In this document: piece by piece, positions 58,801-64,000 of the stretch
Layout of the letters: every line of letters begins with the position of its first letter
How positions within the stretch are numbered: the stretch's first letter is position 1
Assembly: GCF_046630445.1 (NCBI RefSeq)
Contig: NC_092333.1
Coordinates: forward strand, 105,199,501 to 105,263,500
Reading direction: 5' to 3'
DNA length: 64,000 bases
Origin: Rutidosis leptorrhynchoides
Lineage: Eukaryota; Streptophyta; Magnoliopsida; Asterales; Asteraceae
The notes under the pieces: generated by a model
The model's database searches: none
Seen by the model: only the letters and a program-made list of their open reading frames with translations
Told to the model about the DNA's origin: nothing
Program-made: the position numbers and the translations under genes

Positions 58801-59925
58801 TTTGTATCGATATCTGTCTTCTTCTTTTAGCATTTGAATTTCTTCTGTTGTTGGTTCATATCCATTAGCCATGAGTGTGGCTAACATTTCAGTTTCATCC
58901 AATGGTTCAGTTCCTTCTCCTAAAGAACATTCTCTTGTTCCTTGTAATTCTGGAAATTTTTCTAACAATTCTGCATGTGAATTTATAGTTTGAATGTAAT
59001 AACATGTATCATCTGCAGATTGCGGTTGTTGCATGGCTCTATCAATAGAAAAGGTAACACTCTCGTCCTCTATACTTAGGGTCAGTTTCTTACCGAACAC
59101 GTCTATTATTGCTTTAGCCGTGTTTAAGAATGGTCTTCCTAATATGAGAGGAACTCGAGAATCTTCTTTCATGTCCAGAATAACAAAATCTACTGGAAAT
59201 ACTAAAGTACCAACTTTAACTAGCATGTTCTCCATTATCCCTCTAGGATATTTTACTGATCGATCGGCTAGTTGTATGCTTATTCGTGTTGGTTTCAATT
59301 CTCCAAGGTCTAGTTTAGTGTATAGTGAATACGGCATTAGATTTATACTAGCACCTAAGTCTGCCAATGCTTCTATTGAACTAAGACTACCCAGAAAACA
59401 TGGAATTGTGAAACTTCCTGGATCTGAGAGTTTTTCTGGTATCTTATTCAACAACACTGCAGAGCAATTAGAATTCATAGTAACAGCCGAGAGTTCTTCC
59501 ATTTTCTTTCTATTTGTGATTAGATCTTTCAAGAATTTGGCATACCTAGGCATTCCTGAAATCACATCAATGAAAGGAAGATTGACATTTATTTGTTTAA
59601 ACATATCCAAGAATTTGGATTGCTCGGCTTCAAGTCTTTCTTTTCTCATTTTAATTGGGTAAGGAAGCGGTGGTTGGTATGGTTTAACATAAGGTTTAGC
59701 CTTAACTGTGTTATCTTCATTAACATTTTCAACTACCGGTTCTGTTTCCTTATCTTGCTCAGGCTGTGATGCCTGTGGAGTAGGAATAGAATCATCAGAA
59801 ATTACAGGTATTTCAGGTGGTTTAAATGTAAAACCACTTCTTATGGTAATGGCTTTAGCTGTTTCATTCCAGGGGTTAGCATTTGTATCACTAGGTAGAC
59901 TCCCTGGTTTTCTTTCACCTATCAA
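55867..59925 (-). pseudogene. Element F Pol: protease, RT, RNase H, integrase
   Basis: One continuous frame with gag. Protease: FLGSLSSIEALADLGASINL and VPLILGRPFL (DLGAS in place of DTGAS, usual for Athila). RT: GWRVCIDYRKLNDATRKDHF and FMDDFSVFGDTF. RNase [37 protein letters not shown]. Integrase: [60 protein letters not shown]. It ends at 55867. In-frame nonsense codons lie at 57979, 57913 and 57772 (TGA) and 57658 (TAA), in the RT end and thumb region. No frameshift is needed anywhere. Confidence 0.94.
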
Positions 59926-61464
59926 CTTGGCTAGGTTGCTTACTTCTTATTCCAGATTTTGAATTGAAGCTTGTTGATTTCTAAATGCTTAAGCATTTTG
60001 TTCATTGGTTTGTTTCTGAGATGTGAAAAATTGAGTTTGAGATTCAACTAGCTTCGACATCATGTCTTCTAAATTTGGCTTTTTATCATCGGTTTGTGCT
60101 TTATTTTGAAAAATAGGTCTTTACTGATTGTAAGTATTATTAGATACTTGTTGATTGCTAGGACCTTGTTAGTTGTTGTATGAAACATTTCGGTTATAAT
60201 TCTGATTTTGATTGTAGTTTGGTCTTGGCGGTTGATAATTATTCTGATAATTATTTCCAGGCCTTTGGTTCATGTATGAAACATTCTCTCTTTGTTCCAT
60301 TGTTTGTTCAATACTGAGACAGTCTTTTGTCAAATGTGGTCCTCCACACTGCTCACAACTAATTCGTATTGAGTGAATATCCTTAGTCATCTTTTCCATT
60401 CGTCTCTTGAAAGCATCTATCTTTGCGGACATGGAATCAAAGTCATGGCTAGAATCGGCTCTAGCCACTTTAGATGATCTAACGATATCTTTTTCTTGAT
60501 GCCACTCATGTGAGTGGGAAGCAGTGTTATCAATAATTTTGTAAGCTTCAGTTGCGGTTTTCTTCATAATGGAACCACTAGCTGCTATATCGATGTCTTT
60601 TCGTGTAGTGATGTCGCATCCTTGGTAAAATATTTATACTATTTGATAAGTGTCTAAACCATGTTGCGGACATCCTTTCAATAACTTTCTAAATCTTGTC
60701 CATGCCTCATATAGAGTTTCATTTGGCTTTTGCGTGAACGTAACAATTTCTCCTTGAAGTCTCACGGCTTTAGACGCCGGAAAGAATTGATTAAGAAATT
60801 TTTCAACTAAGACATCCCATGCATCAATCGCCCCTTCAGGTAACGATTCTAACCAATCTTTGGCTTCTCCCTTTAAAGTCCAGGGAAATAACATGAGATA
60901 GATCTGTTCATCCTCAACTTCTCTGATTTTGAATAGAGTACATATCCTATTAAAGGTACGAAGATGTTCATTTGGATCTTCCTTCGACGCACCACTAAAT
61001 TGGCATTGATTAGTTACAATGTGTAAGATTTGTCCTTTGATTTCATAATCTGGCGCATTAATGTCTTGTTGAGTAATTGCGTGACCTTGGCCAGTGAGTT
61101 TAGCCCTCATTCGGTCTTCCATACTTAGAGGTTCCAGATTCTTCATGATTGAATTTGTTGAATCTGAATCACTAGAGGATTCTGACTTAATGGTTTCTTC
61201 CTCAACAATCTCTAGATGAGTAATTTATAGTTCAGGAGGAATGATTAGTGGTTCAGGATCTCTGAATTGTCCCTGAATATCCTCCAGATTCTCAATTGTG
61301 AGGTCGGGTTCAAAAAATGGATTATCGGAAATTTGGATTGGAGTACTTGGTCGACTAGATGACGATTCTAAAGAAAAATCAACGGTGACAATATTAGCTA
61401 GATGTCTTGATCGAGTTACAGGTGGTGAACGTACGAAAGGTGGTGAACATTTTGCTCGGTGCAT
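59926..61464 (-). pseudogene. Element F Gag
   Basis: The start MHRAKCSPPFVRSPPVTRS opens an N-terminal Ser/Pro region. The Gag core includes MEDRMRAKLTGQGHAITQQD, RTFNRICTLFKIREVEDEQI, LKGEAKDWLESLP and VEKFLNQFFPASKAVRLQGE. A knuckle-like CEQCGGPHLTKDC follows, then Asn/Gln/Tyr-rich repeats. Nonsense codons (all TAA) are at 61225, 60634, 60169, 60121, 59989 and 59947, in the same frame, which then runs into Pol. Confidence 0.9.
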
Positions 61465-61883
61465 TCACTGAATATCCTATTAGTTATAAAAATAAAAATT
61501 ATATAAGTTATCAAATTAATAGACTTTTCTGATTTTGCCCACGTTTCGAATAGCCAATAGATGCAGCAGGTAGCCAGGACCCTTTAAATCGGAAGCCCAT
61601 AACTCGCCACTAACAAATCTAACTATTACTACGAACCAAAAAATTTTGGATGTCTATCAATTTAACCACTTAAAATAATTTTTTGTCGAAGTTTAAAGAA
61701 ATTTTAGAGAAGAAATAGAAAATTCTATGTCCTAAAAACTAGAGTGTCGAGAAATAAGAAAGAAAAAGAGTGCGTCAGAAAACGTCGAAAAATAAAAGGT
61801 CGAAAAAAATAATAATAAGAAAGTAAAGCGTTGAAACTTAAAATTCTAAAAAAAAACTTAAGACTAAAAGTTGCGTCTAAAGG
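61465..61883 (-). other. Leader of element F
   Basis: Purine-rich, AT-rich DNA between Gag and the copia insertion. No PBS is seen before 61884; it should lie beyond the inserted fragment. Confidence 0.6.
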
Positions 61884-62828
61884 TGTTGGTCTCTTGATAA
61901 CAACATGAGTATTGTAGAGGGGGTGAATACAATTTCTTTTAAGATAACTTAACAGTTAAACTCGATTAGTATTCAAACATGCAAATAAATAGAGTCACAG
62001 GTAATTTTCAACAGTTATTCTTTATTGATTGAATCACAAAGAATCACAACTATCCTTGGCAGAATGATAGTTGGTTGATACAGATTACCTAGATTATAGC
62101 TAAGAGGTAAACTAACAGCTATTACACGTTTTGACTCTATAAAAATAAACCCACACCACTAGTTGTTACAATAGTGGATACAAAAATTTATAGTAGTCCT
62201 GTTAACCGTGTAATGGTTCTATTGTCCACTGGTACATAGGATGTCTGTACTTGTGGAGACAACTATATCAGAGAGCATGCTCTCTTCTTTCCTCTTTGGT
62301 AGCTATTTGCAGGAACACCCCAATTCGGTTTGGCACCACTATTTGATTAAACAAATAGAATGTTGTGTTTCCTAGGTGATGACAAAGTATAACCCATGTC
62401 TGCACATGCGTTAACCTTCTGCATTTCCACGTGGTCTTGTAAGGTCACTTGTCAGCCGCCGACGCGTGTCCTTTTCTGTTCAACTTTGTCTTTGACTTCT
62501 GTTGAATAGTACCATTGATGTAGACTACTCGGGATATGACTATGCTTATAATGGAGCATAGGTGTCTTGTGTAGTGAGCTGGATTCCAGCTGTGCTGGTT
62601 CTTCATTGCTGAGCCACTTCATGTTCTTGATTTGCTGAGTACACATCCTGTGCTGATTGAAGAACACTGTCTACCTTGTGCTGGTAGACTGAGTAGCAAA
62701 CTAAACACTCGACACAGCAATATCTGCTGTCTATACATGAACAAACTTGTGCTGACTGCACATAACACTTTAGTACAAATAAATTACAGTTTTGTCATAA
62801 TTAAATCCTTAATCATTTTGGGGACTCA
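61884..62828 (-). repeat. 3' LTR of a Sirevirus-like copia element
   Basis: TGTTGGTCTC at left to GGGGACTCA at 62828, next to a Sirevirus-type polypurine tract. Repeated CAGCACAAG/CAGCACAGG words occur on the minus strand (about 62587-62770), in line with the known repeated motifs of Sirevirus LTRs. The left base is uncertain by 3 bp. Possible left target copy AAAGG (61879-61883). Confidence 0.7.
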
Positions 62829-62860
62829 ATAATCTCCCCCTATTTGATGATGACAAAACC
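62829..62860 (-). promoter_or_regulatory. Sirevirus-type polypurine tract
   Basis: On the minus strand GTCATCATCAAATAGGGGGA followed by GATTAT and the LTR. This is the typical 3' end of Maximus/SIRE elements. Confidence 0.85.
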
Positions 62861-63148
62861 TATGACATGTAGAGAAAACACTAAAGTCAGCACGGAGGGA
62901 CCTAATAAAAAATAGGCAGTAAATTTGTCCCTTTTTAAGTTTGTTATAGGTTCTTTTGCTGAGTTATCCATATCTTATAATTTGATATGATTTGGAAGAT
63001 AAGCTCATTTCACTTTCATTACAACACAATATGTATAGTAATTACAACAACAGCAGAATGAAAAGTGAATTAAACAAAAGATACAATTTGAGCACATAGG
63101 AGACTATCTATCTTTATCCTTTTCTCGTTCTTCTTCAGATAGCTCCTC

Positions 63149-63780
63149 TTATTTGATTCTCCAGGCTTCAGGGAACAGATAAGGTACATCAGCAGGGTCA
63201 AATACAGGGATACAGGGAGGTAGAATGATGGGGCCTTTTTCGGTTGGTCCTTCACCAGTGGATTGCTTTCCTTTAGGTTTTTGAGAGAGGACTTCATCTA
63301 CATTCACCACTGGTGCATTCCCAAACCTTGTTGCTTTCTTGAAGAGCTGTTGGAGTTCAGATTTAAGTATATTTTTGATAGCACTTTCACCTTTACCAAT
63401 GAAATACTCCAAGATCTCCATCCATTCACTAAATCTAAGGGATCTTAACTCATCATAGGTTATTCTTTCTTGAACTTTATTCTCCCTTACAACATTGAAC
63501 GCTCTTTTTGACCCTCTGTTTACTTTGATGATCCTGCTGGGATTGGATCTTCTATTCATCACATCACCATACCTACTCCTATAATAATGATCAGGAAATT
63601 CACTGGTACGAACAGATTCTATAGGAGCAGTAGCAGGTGCTTTCTCAGCAGCTTCCATCTTATCAAATGCCTTATCCTATTCTTTGACAATGGCTTTGGC
63701 TAATTCTAGGGACTCATCCTCTTGCTTTCTATCAGCAGCCAATTTGTCTTCTATATCTGATGTTTGAGCAGAGTGGTATA
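63149..63780 (-). pseudogene. 3' accessory ORF (env-like position) of Sirevirus-like element
   Basis: The ORF from Met 63658 (MEAAEKAPATAPIESVRTSE) to 63149 lies just upstream of the polypurine tract, where Sireviruses carry an extra env-like ORF after pol. It has a basic patch (RRSNPSRIIKVNRGSKRAFN), helical segments (EWMEILEYFIGKGESAIKNI) and a Pro-rich end. The same frame extends upstream past an in-frame TAG (near 63674) as a Glu/Lys/Ala-rich, coiled-coil-like stretch. No membrane segment is seen. The rest of the element (gag, pol, 5' LTR) is absent, truncated near 63785. Confidence 0.55.
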
Positions 63781-63802
63781 AAATACTATTAATTTTAGCA
63801 GG

Positions 63803-64000
63803 AAAATACTATTAAATACGATACAATTTTACACAAGATATTTATTTATTTAGAGAATGGATATACTTAAACCTTGCTACAACACTTATAGGCAGTGTAC
63901 CTAATCGTACAGTAGTGTAGTTTTTAGTAAGTCCGGTTCGTTCTACAGGGAAAATCTTTAAACAAAGCTTAACGCTATATTAGTTTACTTTTATAAAAAT
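63803..64000 (-). repeat. Athila-type LTR sequence related to LTR F (partial)
   Basis: Aligns with about 50460-50640 in the same orientation, but with clear substitutions and indels. It starts some 40 bp inside the LTR compared with 50418, so the LTR tip and PBS are missing. It may be element F's own 5' LTR or another member. It continues beyond the window. Confidence 0.7.

Overview
This is plant nuclear heterochromatin: about 64 kb of nested transposable elements. I see no intact conventional host gene, no rRNA or tRNA gene and no CRISPR array. Long-LTR Ty3/gypsy elements with initiator-Met tRNA primer sites, Athila/Tat-type and Ty1/copia elements, a plant L1-type LINE and a hAT MITE all point to an angiosperm. 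The Gag sequences and LTR styles resemble those I associate with daisy-family (Asteraceae) genomes; that family assignment is inference.

Left nest (1-30932), all coding leftward (minus strand). Element B is an old chromodomain-type (Tekay/Del-like) Ty3 element with internal region 9479-16108, a 3' LTR at 6440-9478 and a 5' LTR in two pieces (16109-16306 and 27612-30932). Element C, a close relative, is a young complete insertion in B's 5' LTR: 16307-27611, TSD TACAC, near-identical 2.9-kb LTRs, and one 1-bp deletion in gag-pol. Element A (1-6439, left end outside the window) sits in B's 3' LTR. B and C both carry an extra ORF upstream of gag, coding an acidic protein with a basic tail. B also carries an F-box gene captured between that ORF and gag. 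Both elements also hold a second, hairpin-forming copy of the polypurine tract just before gag.

Middle (30933-34050): unassigned AT-rich DNA, a 43-bp T run, a possible Helitron end, a foldback/MITE-like element stuffed with an AAACGTA minisatellite, a possible LINE tail and CCATATCC repeats.

Right nest (34051-64000). A minus-strand LINE (3' poly-A end near 34060, 5' part cut at 46870) is interrupted by a hAT MITE (35677-36303, 8-bp TSD CTCTCTAC) and by copia element D (37694-45856, TSD CTTAG). At 46870 it is broken by LTR H (46871-48274). H is broken by G, a plus-strand Athila/Tat-type element (LTR 48275-49895, PBS, start of gag). G's gag is broken by F, a minus-strand Athila-type element (3' LTR 50418-52432, gag-pol 55867-61464). 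F's leader is broken by a Sirevirus-like copia 3' end (61884 to about 63785). The window ends in sequence related to F's LTR.

Most attractive leads: the accessory acidic and F-box ORFs of B and C; the duplicated hairpin polypurine tract; palindromic or paired CpG-rich blocks just upstream of TATA-like boxes in several LTR families; and F's gag-pol, which keeps one frame for 5.6 kb yet has ten nonsense codons and no frameshift.
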